From the NCBI RefSeq assembly GCF_019219025.1, contig NZ_JAHUWN010000005.1:124001-188000 (forward strand): a DNA stretch of 64,000 nt, read 5' to 3'. The notes beneath the pieces were generated by a model that was not told the DNA's origin, ran no database searches, and was given only the letters and a program-made list of their open reading frames with translations. The translations under genes were made by a program, and so were the position numbers. Position 1 is the first letter of the stretch. Each line of letters starts with the position of its first letter. Source of the stretch: Bacillus sp. sid0103. GTDB lineage: Bacteria > Bacillota > Bacilli > Bacillales_B > DSM-18226. This document shows positions 44,313-56,355 of this stretch, piece after piece.

Positions 44313-44379
44313 TGCTGGCCAAGTTGCGAATAGTGAATGGAGTTCATTTTTATAAAAGGTTTACAAAAGGAGGAGAACG

Positions 44380-47300
44380 ATGGGGAATTATCAGCCAAAG
44401 CATCATATTCGCTTTGTCACGGCTTCGAGTTTGTTTGACGGGCATGATGCTTCCATCAATATTATGAGGCGGATTATGCAGGCGAGCGGGGCGGAGGTGA
44501 TCCACCTTGGTCATAATCGCTCGGTTGAGGAGGTTGTGAACGCGGCGATTCAGGAGGATGTGCAGGGGATTGCGATTTCTTCGTATCAAGGCGGGCACGT
44601 GGAGTACTTCAAGTATATGTACGATTTGTTGAAGGAGAAGGGTGCGCCGAATATCCGCATTTTTGGCGGTGGCGGCGGCGTTATTATTCCGCGTGAGATT
44701 AAGGAGCTTCATGATCACGGGATTGCGTGGATTTTCTCGCCAGAGGATGGCCGTAAGCTGGGGCTGCAGGGCATGATTGACCGGATGCTGGAGGAGTGCG
44801 ATTTTGCGACGGTTCCGCATGATGTGGCCGAGAAAATCGAAAAACTGCCGAGCGGGGATGTTAATGCAGTGGCGAAGTTAATTACGGTAGCTGAACTTCA
44901 TGTTGATGATAAGAATGAGGCAGCGGCTACGGCTGAGCGAGTGCTCGATCAAGTGAAGTCAATGGAGAAGCAGATTCCTGTCGTTGGAATCACAGGGACG
45001 GGCGGTGCTGGAAAAAGTTCATTGACGGATGAATTAATCCGCCGTTTTATTAATGAATTGCCGGATAAAAAGGTCGCGATTCTATCAGTCGACCCGACGA
45101 AGCAAAAGACGGGTGGTGCTCTGTTAGGGGACCGAATCCGTATGAATGCAATCTTTTCACCGAATGTGTATATGCGCTCTTTGGCGACTAGACATTCGAA
45201 AAGTGAATTGTCACTAGCGATTAAGGATGCAGTTGCGGTGACGAAAGCAGCGGGCTTTGACCTCGTAATTGTTGAGACGAGCGGGATTGGCCAGGGCGAT
45301 GCGGGCATCACGGAGATTTGCGATGTTTCCTTATATGTGATGACGAGTGAGTTTGGGGCGCCGTCACAGCTGGAAAAGATTGATATGATTGATTTTGCGG
45401 ACCTGATTGTGATCAATAAGTTCGAGCGCAAGGGCTCAGAGGATGCAAAGCGCCAGGTCCAAAAGCAGTATCAGCGCAGTCATATGCTGTTTGAAAAAGA
45501 CATTGATGATATGCCGGTTTATGGGACGATTGCGAGCCAATTTAATGACCCGGGCACGAATGGGTTGTTTGCCGCTTTGATTGAAAGAATTAACGACAAG
45601 ATGGGTACGGGCTGGGTGACTTCTTTTAGCAAAAATGCTCTTGTTGAAAAACAAAATGTGATTATCCCAACCGACCGCCGTTATTATTTACGGGAAATTT
45701 CTGAAACGGTCCGCGGCTATCATCGGAAAGCGGAAGAACAGGCTGAGATTGCCCGGAAGTTGTTCCAGTTAGAAGGGGCGATTGGAGCGGTTAGCGATGC
45801 GGGCGTGATTGCTGCTTTGGAAGCGATCAAGCAAGAGACCGAGGTGAAGTTGACACCGGAATCTCGGAAGATTCTCGATTCTTGGGCAGAGACAAAGGCA
45901 GCCTATTCTAAAGATAAGTTCGTAACGAGGATTCGCGATAAAGAGATTATTACGGTGCTAAAATCGAAAAGCTTATCCGGTCTCGACATTCCGAAAGTGG
46001 CGCTGCCGAAGTATAAGGATTACGGGGAAATCCTTCGCTGGGTTTACCAGGAAAATGTACCGGGTGCGTTCCCGTATACTGCTGGTGTGTTTCCATTCAA
46101 GCGGGAAGGGGAAGACCCGAAACGTCAGTTTGCCGGGGAAGGGACACCGGAGCGTACGAACCGCCGCTTCCATTATTTATCGAAGGATGATACGGCTAAA
46201 CGCTTAAGTACGGCGTTTGACTCGGTGACGTTGTACGGTGAAGATCCGGATTACCGTCCGGATATTTTCGGGAAGATTGGCGAAAGCGGCGTCAGCGTTT
46301 GTACATTAGATGATATGAAAAAGTTATATGATGGCTTTGATTTGTGCCATCCGTCGACATCGGTGTCGATGACGATCAATGGACCAGCGCCAATTATTTT
46401 AGCAATGTTTATGAATACGGCAATTGACCAGCAGGTGCAGCGGAAAGAAACGGAACTTGGCCGTGTGTTAACGGTGGAGGAATTCGCGGAAGTGCGTGCG
46501 TATACACTGCGAACGGTGCGCGGTACGGTCCAGGCCGATATTTTAAAAGAAGATCAAGGCCAAAATACATGTATATTCTCGACTGAATTCGCGCTGAGGA
46601 TGATGGGTGATATTCAACAATACTTTATCGACCAACAGGTGCGCAACTATTATTCGGTCTCCATTTCGGGCTATCATATTGCCGAAGCGGGCGCGAATCC
46701 GATATCGCAACTGGCGTTTACGCTCTCGAATGGGTTCACGTATGTGGAGTATTATTTGAGCCGCGGCATGAAGATCGATGACTTTGCACCGAATTTATCG
46801 TTCTTCTTCTCGAATGGCCTGGATCCTGAATATACGGTGATCGGCCGGGTTGCCCGCCGAATTTGGGCTACGGTGATGCGCGATAAATATGGCGCAAACG
46901 AGCGGAGTCAAAAATTGAAATACCACGTTCAGACGTCGGGTCGTTCGCTCCATGCGCAGGAGATTGACTTTAATGATATCCGGACGACGCTACAGGCGTT
47001 AATGGCCCTGCAGGATAACTGTAATTCCCTTCATACCAACGCGTATGATGAGGCAATTACGACGCCAACGGAGGAATCGGTGCGACGCGCGATGGCGATT
47101 CAGATGATTATTACCAAAGAGCATGGCTTGTCGAAAAATGAAAATCCGCTCCAAGGTTCGTTTATTGCGGAGGAGCTAACGGATCTTGTCGAGGAAGCGG
47201 TTTTACAAGAGTTTGAGCGCTTGAATGACCGCGGCGGTGTGCTTGGGGCGATGGAAACCCAGTACCAGCGCGGTAAAATTCAGGATGAATCGATGTACTA

Positions 47301-47625
47301 TGAAATGAAAAAGCATACTGGTGAATTACCGATTATCGGCGTGAATACGTATTTGAACCCAAATCCTCCGTCTGAGGAAGAGGTCAATAATATGGAATTA
47401 GCCCGCGCTTCGTATGAAGAGAAGGAATTACAAATCCATAATTTACGGGCCTTCCAAGAACATCATGCGGCGGAAACGGGGAAAGCCCTGCAGCGCTTAA
47501 AAGAGGCCGCCGTTACCAACGGCAACATCTTTGCCGCGCTCATGGAAACCGTCCAAGTCGCCAGCCTCGGCCAAATCACACGAGCCCTCTACGAAGTCGG
47601 CGGACAGTATCGCCGGAATATGTAG
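44380..47625 (+). CDS. icmF: Fused isobutyryl-CoA mutase IcmF
   Basis: A 1081-residue coenzyme B12-dependent mutase with its G-protein chaperone fused in the middle. Domains in order: N-terminal B12-binding domain (residues 1-150; [15 protein letters not shown] with the DxHxxG-like loop, and [13 protein letters not shown]), MeaI-type GTPase (about 190-420; P-loop GTGGAGKSS near 206) and the substrate-binding TIM barrel (about 530-1060). This order and length identify IcmF rather than methylmalonyl-CoA mutase MutAB. It interconverts isobutyryl- and butyryl-CoA. AAAGGAGGAG precedes the ATG. Confidence 0.95.
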   Translation: MGNYQPKHHIRFVTASSLFDGHDASINIMRRIMQASGAEVIHLGHNRSVEEVVNAAIQEDVQGIAISSYQGGHVEYFKYMYDLLKEKGAPNIRIFGGGGGVIIPREIKELHDHGIAWIFSPEDGRKLGLQGMIDRMLEECDFATVPHDVAEKIEKLPSGDVNAVAKLITVAELHVDDKNEAAATAERVLDQVKSMEKQIPVVGITGTGGAGKSSLTDELIRRFINELPDKKVAILSVDPTKQKTGGALLGDRIRMNAIFSPNVYMRSLATRHSKSELSLAIKDAVAVTKAAGFDLVIVETSGIGQGDAGITEICDVSLYVMTSEFGAPSQLEKIDMIDFADLIVINKFERKGSEDAKRQVQKQYQRSHMLFEKDIDDMPVYGTIASQFNDPGTNGLFAALIERINDKMGTGWVTSFSKNALVEKQNVIIPTDRRYYLREISETVRGYHRKAEEQAEIARKLFQLEGAIGAVSDAGVIAALEAIKQETEVKLTPESRKILDSWAETKAAYSKDKFVTRIRDKEIITVLKSKSLSGLDIPKVALPKYKDYGEILRWVYQENVPGAFPYTAGVFPFKREGEDPKRQFAGEGTPERTNRRFHYLSKDDTAKRLSTAFDSVTLYGEDPDYRPDIFGKIGESGVSVCTLDDMKKLYDGFDLCHPSTSVSMTINGPAPIILAMFMNTAIDQQVQRKETELGRVLTVEEFAEVRAYTLRTVRGTVQADILKEDQGQNTCIFSTEFALRMMGDIQQYFIDQQVRNYYSVSISGYHIAEAGANPISQLAFTLSNGFTYVEYYLSRGMKIDDFAPNLSFFFSNGLDPEYTVIGRVARRIWATVMRDKYGANERSQKLKYHVQTSGRSLHAQEIDFNDIRTTLQALMALQDNCNSLHTNAYDEAITTPTEESVRRAMAIQMIITKEHGLSKNENPLQGSFIAEELTDLVEEAVLQEFERLNDRGGVLGAMETQYQRGKIQDESMYYEMKKHTGELPIIGVNTYLNPNPPSEEEVNNMELARASYEEKELQIHNLRAFQEHHAAETGKALQRLKEAAVTNGNIFAALMETVQVASLGQITRALYEVGGQYRRNM

Positions 47626-47661
47626 GGCAGGGTGTTAATTTAGGAGTAGTGTAAAATATAG

Positions 47662-47704
47662 GGTGTCAGGCACCATGTGAATTTTTCACATGGTGCCTGA
47701 CACC
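47662..47704. repeat. 43-bp perfect palindrome (copy 2)
   Basis: Identical over all 43 bases to the element at 23958-24000. Lies 36 bases after the icmF stop, where it could act as a transcription terminator or mRNA 3'-end stem. Confidence 0.97.
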
Positions 47705-47828
47705 AATTTTTATTGGCTGTGAGCCAGTTTTTGTAAAAAAATTTTTTTTATGAGATATTATTATCTGCGGTTATCTTATATAATCGATGTAGCGTACATA
47801 CTTCGAGGGATTTGGGCAGGTGGAGCAA

Positions 47829-48026
47829 ATGAAGATGGGTTATATTTTGATGGTTTTAATTGTGTTTGCCTGGCCATTAAATTATCTCTATCAACGCCAG
47901 TTAGGCGCAATCTCATTCTTGCTGCTAGCAATCTTCTTTCTAGTGATATCGATTAAAGAAATGAAAAAGCATAAGCACGCAAAGAAAAATGATAGTGAAA
48001 AAGCTCGTCCGCAAAAATTCAAGTGA
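47829..48026 (+). CDS. Small membrane protein, hypothetical
   Basis: A 65-residue protein with two hydrophobic segments (residues about 4-20 and 27-44, LGAISFLLLAIFFLVISI) and a basic C-terminal tail. Start at ATG 47829 follows AGGTGGAG; a GTG at 47820 lies within that site. I do not recognise a family. It stands alone between icmF and rpoE. Confidence 0.65.
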   Translation: MKMGYILMVLIVFAWPLNYLYQRQLGAISFLLLAIFFLVISIKEMKKHKHAKKNDSEKARPQKFK

Positions 48027-48240
48027 AACAACGGCAAGTACTAGCATAAACCGGAAGAATTTGTTTATAATGAAGAATATGCGATTTTAAAGCCGAAGCG
48101 ACCGTTTTGCGACGTACATTTGTCGCGGGGTGCTAAAGCTGGATTGGACAGTTCTCGAAATAAACGAATATATCAATTTTTTTCGATAGTCCGTTATTCA
48201 CTCATTTTAGAGTGTTAAATAGAGAAAGGAAGTGCCTATA

Positions 48241-48810
48241 TTGAGTTTAGCGCAGTACTCAAAAGAGGAATTAAAAGAGTTTTCCCTTATGGAAATGGCT
48301 TATGAATACTTGAAAAATAGCAAGCAGCCAATTTCCTTTCATGAATTAGTGGAAGTAATCAAACAAGCAGCAGGGATTTCTGATGACGAAGTTCGTACCC
48401 GACTTGCTCAATTTTACACCGACATCAATGTGGATGGCCGTTTCCTTTCATTAGGAAGCAACCGCTGGGGACTTCGTGTCTGGTATCCAGTCGATACAGC
48501 TGAAGAAGAAGTGGTTGCCGTCGTCAAACCTAAGAAGAAGAAAGCGAAGAAGGTTGTCGATGAAGACGATCTTGAAGATTTCGATGAAATTGATGATGTC
48601 GAAGATGAATTTGATGACTTTGACGATGAAGATGATCTTTTGGATGATGAAGAAGATCTTGATCTTGACGAAGTTGATGAGTTCGATGAGGACGATGATG
48701 AAGTCATCGAGGATGATCTTGACATTGAATTGGATGAAGATGACGAGCTTGAAGATGATCTTGAGGAAGAAGAAGAATTTGAAGATGAGGAAGAAGTCGA
48801 AGAAGATTAA
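48241..48810 (+). CDS. rpoE: RNA polymerase delta subunit RpoE
   Basis: A 189-residue protein. The N-terminal HARE-HTH domain (residues 1-90, ending LGSNRWGLRVWYPVD) is followed by KPKKKKAKK and a strongly acidic tail of Asp/Glu, about 75 residues, as in all Bacillus delta subunits. Delta dissociates polymerase from nucleic acid and sharpens the response to initiating nucleotides. The start is TTG 48241 after GAAAGGAAG; a GTG at 48232 is too close to the site. Directly upstream of pyrG, as in B. subtilis. Confidence 0.96.
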   Translation: MSLAQYSKEELKEFSLMEMAYEYLKNSKQPISFHELVEVIKQAAGISDDEVRTRLAQFYTDINVDGRFLSLGSNRWGLRVWYPVDTAEEEVVAVVKPKKKKAKKVVDEDDLEDFDEIDDVEDEFDDFDDEDDLLDDEEDLDLDEVDEFDEDDDEVIEDDLDIELDEDDELEDDLEEEEEFEDEEEVEED

Positions 48811-48815
48811 TCAAC

Positions 48816-48852
48816 TTGACTTTTTTCCCTTGCCCTTGTATTATCTTTTTTG
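48816..48852 (+). promoter_or_regulatory. pyrG promoter with GGG initiation (CTP-sensitive)
   Basis: TTGACT (48816-48821), spacer 17, TATTAT (48839-48844), seven bases, then the transcript start GGGCTCC at 48852. This is the layout of the B. subtilis pyrG promoter, where low CTP leads to repeated G insertion at the 5' end. Confidence 0.85.
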
Positions 48853-48890
48853 GGCTCCTTAAAAAGGACGATACATTATTTACTTATAAT

Positions 48891-48924
48891 ACGCTCCCTA
48901 CCATAAAGTAGGCGGGCGTTTTTT
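48891..48924 (+). promoter_or_regulatory. pyrG leader attenuator terminator
   Basis: ACGCTCCCTAC / GTAGGCGGGCGT followed by TTTTTT. The 5' strand holds GCTCCCTACC, which can pair with the poly(G) 5' end and prevent the terminator. A second A/T-rich hairpin AAAAAACTC / GAGTTTTTT lies at 48932-48958. Confidence 0.85.
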
Positions 48925-49034
48925 ATTGTTCAAAAAACTCTTGTATCGCGGAGTTTTTTCATTTTTTCGGGCGTAAGGAAAATATTTTTTTACAAAAACC
49001 CTTAAACAAACTGAATAATGTACAAACTGTATAA

Positions 49035-50645
<1,611 letters not shown>

Positions 50646-50654
50646 GGTAGTAGA

Positions 50655-50683
50655 CAGGGCCAGTTTTCTGGTCCTGTTTTTTT
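50655..50683 (+). terminator. Terminator after pyrG
   Basis: CAGGGCCAG / CTGGTCCTG with a short T loop, then TTTTTTT. Confidence 0.85.
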
Positions 50684-50731
50684 ATGGTGGTCAGACACCC
50701 GGGGAGTTTCGTTTCCATATATTGTCTAATT

Positions 50732-50845
50732 GTACAAAACTACTCCAAATTGGCACAAAACCTGTTGGGAATGGCACAAAAGTATCATAAATTCGCACAA
50801 AACCCTTGGAAATCCGCACAAAACCACTCTGAAATGGCATCCTAA
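50732..50845. repeat. Short direct repeats, exact 21-bp period, core GCACAAAA (second locus)
   Basis: Starts at 50732, 50753, 50774, 50795 and 50816 with a degenerate sixth at 50837. Same core and same 20-base leader (TTTCCATATATTGTCTAATT at 50712-50731) as the array at 40.2 kb. It lies between convergent pyrG and ywjG. Confidence 0.92.
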
Positions 50846-50942
50846 ACTAGAAATAGACATAAACAAGAACCCATTAAACACAAATACCCCCCGGGAAATA
50901 ACGCAGAGCAATAAAAAAACGGGTCGATATACGATACCCGCT

Positions 50943-51470
50943 TTACTCTTCCTCTTCATATTCTGCCATAATTTCCTCAATGGTAAATTTCAAGCCGTAA
51001 TAAACGAACAATGCTGCCATTGGAGCTGGATACCCATAGCGATTTCCTTCATCGTCAGGAAGCAATCCTTTCGTCAGCCGCAAATCCATCACGAGATCTG
51101 CTAAATCGTGTAATTCCTCACCTTCAGGAACGACCGTGGCCACCGCTACAAACGGAATCCCTTTTTTATGAAGCTGTCTTGCAATCTCCAGAACGGTTTC
51201 ATCACTGGAATAACGCGAGAAGATCAGGGCACGATCTGATTCCGTTACTTCATCAATGGCCTTAAATATCTTCACGCCTTTAAATGGCTCTGCCCCGTGC
51301 AATGCTTCGAACTCGACCGCCTTCATTTCGTTTGCAGCAAAAATATATATAGACCCATCGCCAACCGATGCCTGGGCAAGCAAGCGTGCTCCGTCTTCAA
51401 ACGAATATTCTTCTTTTTCCTCGATCCGTTTAAACAAACCAGTTAATTGGGTTGTAAACATTTTTAACAT
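50943..51470 (-). CDS. ywjG: YwjG family protein (DUF2529)
   Basis: A 175-residue protein of the DUF2529 family, SIS-like in appearance (GDGSIYIFAANEMKAVEFEALHG and RALIFSRYSSDETVLEIARQLHKKG), which suggests a phosphosugar-binding fold but no known activity. The start at ATG 51470 is preceded by AAAAGGAGGG. It sits divergently before spo0F as in B. subtilis. Confidence 0.9.
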   Translation of the reverse strand: MLKMFTTQLTGLFKRIEEKEEYSFEDGARLLAQASVGDGSIYIFAANEMKAVEFEALHGAEPFKGVKIFKAIDEVTESDRALIFSRYSSDETVLEIARQLHKKGIPFVAVATVVPEGEELHDLADLVMDLRLTKGLLPDDEGNRYGYPAPMAALFVYYGLKFTIEEIMAEYEEEE

Positions 51471-51548
51471 AAAAACCCTCCTTTTCACCCTCTTATTATA
51501 AGCGTTTTTTTGATATAGCAAAAATATTAACAAAATCTTAAAATAATA

Positions 51549-51577
51549 GCAGGAGATTATTTTCTAAATAGAGAAAT
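51549..51577 (+). promoter_or_regulatory. Possible sigma-H promoter of spo0F
   Basis: GCAGGAGAT at 51549-51557, then 12 bases, then AGAGAAAT at 51570-51577, close to the sigma-H pattern RnAGGAWWW and RnnGAAT with one mismatch in each. B. subtilis spo0F has such a promoter. Confidence 0.5.
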
Positions 51578-51639
51578 ATAACAAGTAATAACTAATGGGA
51601 TAATAAAACGAATGAAGTAAACAAGGAAGAGGTGGAGTT

Positions 51640-52011
51640 ATGAAAGAGAAAATTTTAATCGTTGATGATCAATTTGGCATTAGAATTTTACTAAATGAAG
51701 TGTTTCAAAAAGAGGGGTATCAAACATATCAGGCAGCCAATGGCATACAGGCCCTTGAAATTGTGACAAAACATGACCCTGACCTTGTCCTATTGGATAT
51801 GAAAATCCCTGGAATGGATGGAATCGAAATTTTAAAACGGATGAAGGTAATTGATCCAGATATCCGTGTGATTATTATGACGGCATATGGCGAACTGGAT
51901 ATGATTCAAGAAGCAAAGGACCTTGGTGCAATCACGCATTTTGCCAAGCCATTTGACATTGATGATATACGAGCGGCTGTTCGTAAACACATCCCTCAAA
52001 AAATGAATTAA
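51640..52011 (+). CDS. spo0F: Sporulation phosphorelay response regulator Spo0F
   Basis: A 123-residue single-domain receiver with no output domain. The acidic pocket DDQ (residues 10-12), phosphorylation site D54 in [14 protein letters not shown]82 in IMTAYGE and K104 in FAKPFD are all present. It receives phosphate from Kin histidine kinases and passes it to Spo0B, then Spo0A. Start ATG follows GGAAGAGGTGG. Confidence 0.97.
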   Translation: MKEKILIVDDQFGIRILLNEVFQKEGYQTYQAANGIQALEIVTKHDPDLVLLDMKIPGMDGIEILKRMKVIDPDIRVIIMTAYGELDMIQEAKDLGAITHFAKPFDIDDIRAAVRKHIPQKMN

Positions 52012-52057
52012 TGGCGATTTTTTTATAAAAAACATAAGAAATATGAAGATAGGAAAA

Positions 52058-52071
52058 TGGACGCGCTTTCA
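52058..52071. promoter_or_regulatory. Possible CcpA cre site upstream of fbaA
   Basis: TGGACGCGCTTTCA matches TGNAANCGNWWNCW at 13 of 14 positions. It lies about 190 bases upstream of fbaA, possibly near the fbaA promoter. Low confidence. Confidence 0.35.
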
Positions 52072-52257
52072 TTATGACAGTTTAGAAAACTACGTCATTT
52101 TAATGGCATTTCACCCCCTGGTTTGATATGATACATATGAACTTTTTACTGGTTTCTTATCTTTTTAAAGTTATACATAATCCGGAAAATTGAGGGAAAA
52201 CCTTAATATGGAAGGCCGTTTTGAAAAGATAGCAACCTAATTTAAGGAGGAATAGAA

Positions 52258-53115
52258 ATGCCATTAGTTTCCATGAAAGAAATGCTCATTAAAGCAAAAG
52301 CTGAAGGCTATGCGGTTGGGCAATTTAACTTAAATAACTTAGAATTTACACAAGCGATTCTTCAAGCTGCACAAGCGGAGAACTCACCTGTAATTCTTGG
52401 TGTTTCTGAAGGGGCAGCTCGTTACATGTCCGGCTTCAAAACTGTTGTAAAAATGGTTGAAGGCTTAATGGAAGATTTGAATATTACTGTTCCTGTAGCA
52501 ATTCACCTTGACCACGGTTCAAGCTTTGAAAAGTGTAAAGAAGCAATTGATGCAGGTTTCACATCTGTTATGATCGATGCTTCACACCACCCGTTTGAAG
52601 AAAACATAGAAATTACTTCTAAAGTAGTAGACTATGCACATTCAAAAGGTGTATCTGTTGAAGCTGAATTAGGAACTGTTGGCGGCCAGGAAGACGATGT
52701 TGTGGCAGATGGCGTTATTTACGCAGATCCTAAAGAATGTGAAGAGTTAGTAAAACGCACTGGCATCGATTGCCTTGCACCTGCATTAGGTTCTGTTCAT
52801 GGACCATACAAAGGCGAACCAAACCTTGGCTTTGTTGAAATGGAGGAAATCGGCAATATTACTGGTCTTCCATTAGTCCTTCACGGTGGAACTGGTATCC
52901 CATTAAAAGATATCCAAAGATCTGTTTCCCTAGGAACAGCGAAAATTAACGTTAACACAGAAAACCAAATCGCATCTGCAAAAGCAGTTCGTGAAACATT
53001 AGCTGCAAAACCTGAAGAATACGATCCACGTAAATATTTAGGACCAGCTCGTGACGCGATCAAAGCAACTGTTATTGGCAAAATTCGCGAATTCGGTTCT
53101 AATGGTAAAGCTTAA
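52258..53115 (+). CDS. fbaA: Fructose-bisphosphate aldolase class II FbaA
   Basis: A 285-residue zinc aldolase of glycolysis and gluconeogenesis. Zinc ligands are visible in [28 protein letters not shown] and VLHGGTGIP. Length and start (after AAGGAGG) match Bacillus FbaA. In this genome it is followed directly by murA2, with no transaldolase between. Confidence 0.97.
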   Translation: MPLVSMKEMLIKAKAEGYAVGQFNLNNLEFTQAILQAAQAENSPVILGVSEGAARYMSGFKTVVKMVEGLMEDLNITVPVAIHLDHGSSFEKCKEAIDAGFTSVMIDASHHPFEENIEITSKVVDYAHSKGVSVEAELGTVGGQEDDVVADGVIYADPKECEELVKRTGIDCLAPALGSVHGPYKGEPNLGFVEMEEIGNITGLPLVLHGGTGIPLKDIQRSVSLGTAKINVNTENQIASAKAVRETLAAKPEEYDPRKYLGPARDAIKATVIGKIREFGSNGKA

Positions 53116-53172
53116 TAGAACAATATCGAATGTCTAACCACATTTCATATTTGTTCCAAATATGATAAAATG

Positions 53173-53202
53173 GAAACCGTCCTCATACTTTAGGGCGGTT
53201 TC
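53173..53202 (+). terminator. Hairpin after fbaA
   Basis: GAAACCGTCCT / AGGGCGGTTTC, no T-run. The rest of the 380-base fbaA-murA2 gap is AT-rich, with no gene or clear repeat. Confidence 0.55.
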
Positions 53203-53499
53203 AGTCTGTTAAAAGAAATTTGAAAATTTAGTCGAAGCTTAGATTGTTTCAAACAGCTTCAACGTGTATGGCATGGAAGGCTTCCTAAAAGGTTGGAATT
53301 TCCATGTAGATAGATAATTATTCCCATTTCGTGTAAATTTTTTTAATTGCCATACATGAAAATAAAATTTTGGTGTAAACTAAAGGATAGACAAGTTGTC
53401 GGATTTTGACTTTTTATACTGGAAAAATATACCTAGAGCCTCATTTCGTAATAAGCGGATTGCACCGATTGACTTACAGGGCTTAGAAGGGAGTCGAAT

Positions 53500-54786
53500 A
53501 TGGAAAAACTTAAAATTGCAGGTGGATATCCGTTAAAGGGAACTGTTCGGATCAGCGGGGCCAAAAATAGTGCTGTTGCGTTAATTCCTGCAACCATTTT
53601 AGCGGAATCACCGGTGACAATTGAGGGATTGCCGAATATTTCTGACGTTGAAATCTTGAAGGACCTCCTTGAAGAAATCGGCGGAAACGTTCAGCTTTCC
53701 GATAATGATATGACGGTTGACCCATCGACCATGATTTCCATGCCCCTGCCAAACGGGAAAGTAAAAAAGCTCCGTGCTTCTTATTACTTAATGGGTGCTA
53801 TGCTTGGCCGTTTCAAAAAGGCGGTCATTGGCTTACCTGGCGGCTGCTATTTAGGACCAAGACCGATTGATCAACACATTAAAGGCTTCGAAGCACTTGG
53901 GGCCCAAATTACCAATGAACAAGGTGCGATTTATTTACGAGCGGACGAGCTTCGCGGCGCCCGTATCTACCTTGACGTTGTCAGTGTGGGAGCGACGATT
54001 AATATCATGCTCGCTGCGGTTCGCGCCAAAGGCCGGACGGTCATTGAAAATGCCGCGAAAGAGCCGGAAATTATTGATGTTGCAACACTGTTAACCAGCA
54101 TGGGAGCGAAAATTAAAGGAGCGGGAACGGACGTGATTCGTATCGATGGTGTGGAAGCGCTTCACGGCTGCCGCCACACGATTATCCCGGACCGAATTGA
54201 AGCAGGCACGTATATGATTTTAGGCGCTGCTGTCGGCGAAGGCGTGTTAATCGACAACGTCATCCCGCAGCATTTAGAATCCTTGATTGCCAAATTGCGA
54301 GAAATGGGCGTTCGCGTTGAGTCAGGCGATGATCAAGTGTTTGTCGATGGGTCTACAAAGTTGAAGGCTGTTGACATCAAGACGCTCGTATATCCCGGCT
54401 TCCCGACTGACCTCCAGCAGCCATTTACGACCCTGTTGACAAAATCGTCCGGCTCAAGCGTCGTAACAGATACGATATACGGAGCCCGTTTTAAACATAT
54501 TGATGAACTGCGCCGCATGAACGCCAACATTAAAGTCGAAGGGCGCTCGGCCATCATCAATGGTCCGGTTCAGCTGCAAGGTGCCAAAGTGAAAGCAAGT
54601 GACCTCAGGGCAGGCGCCGCGCTTTTCATTGCCGGCCTGATGGCAGAAGGTATTACCGAAGTAACCGGCCTCGAGCATATTGACCGTGGCTACAGCGACC
54701 TCGTCGAAAAACTAAACGGCCTCGGTGCCACAGTTTGGCGGGAAGCCCTGACACAAGAAGAAGTCGAACAAATGAAGAATACCTAG
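53500..54786 (+). CDS. murAB: UDP-N-acetylglucosamine 1-carboxyvinyltransferase MurA2 (MurZ type)
   Basis: A 428-residue enzyme of the EPSP-synthase fold, transferring enolpyruvate to UDP-GlcNAc in peptidoglycan synthesis. The active-site cysteine is in [18 protein letters not shown] (about residue 118). It lies between fbaA and glpX as B. subtilis murAB (murZ) does, the second of two MurA forms in low-GC Gram-positives. AAGGGAGTC precedes the ATG. Confidence 0.95.
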   Translation: MEKLKIAGGYPLKGTVRISGAKNSAVALIPATILAESPVTIEGLPNISDVEILKDLLEEIGGNVQLSDNDMTVDPSTMISMPLPNGKVKKLRASYYLMGAMLGRFKKAVIGLPGGCYLGPRPIDQHIKGFEALGAQITNEQGAIYLRADELRGARIYLDVVSVGATINIMLAAVRAKGRTVIENAAKEPEIIDVATLLTSMGAKIKGAGTDVIRIDGVEALHGCRHTIIPDRIEAGTYMILGAAVGEGVLIDNVIPQHLESLIAKLREMGVRVESGDDQVFVDGSTKLKAVDIKTLVYPGFPTDLQQPFTTLLTKSSGSSVVTDTIYGARFKHIDELRRMNANIKVEGRSAIINGPVQLQGAKVKASDLRAGAALFIAGLMAEGITEVTGLEHIDRGYSDLVEKLNGLGATVWREALTQEEVEQMKNT

Positions 54787-55046
54787 AAAAGCGGAAGCGC
54801 CCCGTTTAGCGGCGTATGGCCTGGAGCGCTTTGACTGAGATAAAGGAAACACGGAGAGCGGAGCGATCCGATGTTGACTTATCGTAGGGAAAAGAGCGAA
54901 GGACACTAGCCGCTGGGGCGCTGTAGCTAGACAAATAGAAAAGCGTAAGCGCCTGGTCAGCGGCGTATCCTAGATCTAGACACATAGAAAAACGATAGCG
55001 CTTTGGTTACAACGTACATTAACCCGTAGGCGCAGCAGCTAGCCAA
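54785..55046. repeat. Three dispersed structured repeats, type E (copies 6-8), in a row
   Basis: Copy 6: 54785-54932 (GAAAAGCGGAAGCGCC ... GGGGCGCTGTAGCTAGAC). Copy 7: 54936-54982 (TAGAAAAGCGTAAGCGCC), shorter. Copy 8: 54984-55046 (TAGAAAAACGATAGCGC ... GGCGCAGCAGCTAG), most degenerate. They fill the murA2-glpX gap. Confidence 0.85.
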
Positions 55047-55083
55047 ATAGACATAGACAAAGAACATAAGGGAGATGGAGACG

Positions 55084-56046
55084 ATGGAAAGAAGTTTATC
55101 GATGGAGCTTGTCCGTGTCACAGAAGCAGCAGCACTTGCTTCAGCCCGTTGGATGGGCCGTGGGAAAAAAGATGAGGCCGACGGTGCAGCTACCTCGGCG
55201 ATGCGTGATGTGTTTGACACAGTCCCAATGAAGGGAACAGTGGTGATCGGTGAAGGGGAAATGGATGAAGCGCCAATGCTCTATATCGGCGAAAAACTCG
55301 GGACAGGCTATGGTCCGCGCGTTGACGTTGCCGTTGATCCACTCGAAGGCACCAATATTTTAGCATCAGGCGGCTGGAATGCCTTAGCGGTGCTTGCTGT
55401 TGCCGACCATGGAAATCTTCTCCATGCTCCTGATATGTATATGGAAAAAATTGCGGTTGGCCCAGAAGCAGTCGGCCATATTGACATCAATGCGTCTGTG
55501 CTAGATAACCTAAAGGCTGTTGCCAAAGCGAAAAATAAAGATATCGAGGATGTCGTTGCGACGGTCTTAAATCGTCCGCGCCATGAAGAAATCATTGCCC
55601 AGCTGCGTGAGGCTGGCGCACGGATCAAATTAATAAATGATGGGGACGTGGCAGGTGCCATCAATACTGCGTTTGACAATACCGGTGTCGATATTCTCTT
55701 TGGTTCTGGCGGTGCCCCTGAAGGCGTCCTGTCCGCTGTTGCCCTCAAATGCCTTGGCGGCGAAATCATCGGAAGACTCCTGCCGCAAAGTGATGCGGAA
55801 CTAGAACGCTGCATTAAAATGGGACTTGATGTAAATCGTGTTCTTCGGATGGAAGACCTGGTCAAAGGCGATGACGCCATTTTTGCTGCGACCGGAGTTA
55901 CAGACGGAGAATTGCTGCGCGGGGTCCAATTCAAAGGATCTTACGGCTCAACACACTCAATCGTTATGCGTGCCAAATCAGGCACCGTTCGCTTTGTCGA
56001 AGGCCGTCATAGTTTAAAGAAAAAACCTAACCTAGTAATTAAATAG
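55084..56046 (+). CDS. glpX: Fructose-1,6-bisphosphatase class II GlpX
   Basis: A 320-residue phosphatase of the lithium-sensitive superfamily acting in gluconeogenesis. Metal-binding motifs are visible in [18 protein letters not shown] and VDPLEGTN. The start at ATG 55084 follows AAGGGAG; an upstream ATG at 55075 is inside it. Grouped with fbaA, murA2 and rho. Confidence 0.95.
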   Translation: MERSLSMELVRVTEAAALASARWMGRGKKDEADGAATSAMRDVFDTVPMKGTVVIGEGEMDEAPMLYIGEKLGTGYGPRVDVAVDPLEGTNILASGGWNALAVLAVADHGNLLHAPDMYMEKIAVGPEAVGHIDINASVLDNLKAVAKAKNKDIEDVVATVLNRPRHEEIIAQLREAGARIKLINDGDVAGAINTAFDNTGVDILFGSGGAPEGVLSAVALKCLGGEIIGRLLPQSDAELERCIKMGLDVNRVLRMEDLVKGDDAIFAATGVTDGELLRGVQFKGSYGSTHSIVMRAKSGTVRFVEGRHSLKKKPNLVIK

Positions 56047-56061
56047 AAGGTGCTACCAGTA

Positions 56062-56094
56062 GGGTGCCTGACACCAATGCGTGTCAGGCACCCT
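56062..56094. repeat. Inverted pair of GGTGCCTGACACC elements after glpX
   Basis: AGGGTGCCTGACAC / GTGTCAGGCACCCT stem with a CAATGC loop, 16 bases after the glpX stop; a probable terminator or mRNA end. The next 260 bases before rho are AT-rich with no gene. Confidence 0.85.
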
Positions 56095-56355
56095 TCATGG
56101 CATCTTTCGCTAAAAATAAAAAACTCCTATTACACTCCATTAGGAATTTGGATAAACTCCTACAAGAAGAAATTCCCAATGAATGAAAAGAGAAAAATAA
56201 GTTGATTAATTTTTTGCATAGAGGGTAAAATAGTAATTGTTTTATTATGCATTATTTCTGCAATTCTATTCATTTCATTTCTACTTCTATCACTTATTCC
56301 TCAACTCTCTTAATAAATAATATCTGATTGAAAAAAATAAAAGTGTGGTGCACAA

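Noticed and set aside
48414..48862. Serine-rich minus-strand frame and methionine/lysine-rich plus-strand frame over rpoE
   Set aside because: Shadows of the acidic tail codons of the delta subunit.
52012..52257. Transaldolase or other gene between spo0F and fbaA
   Set aside because: The gap is only 246 bases, AT-rich, with no frame of any length; only a weak cre-like site was noted.
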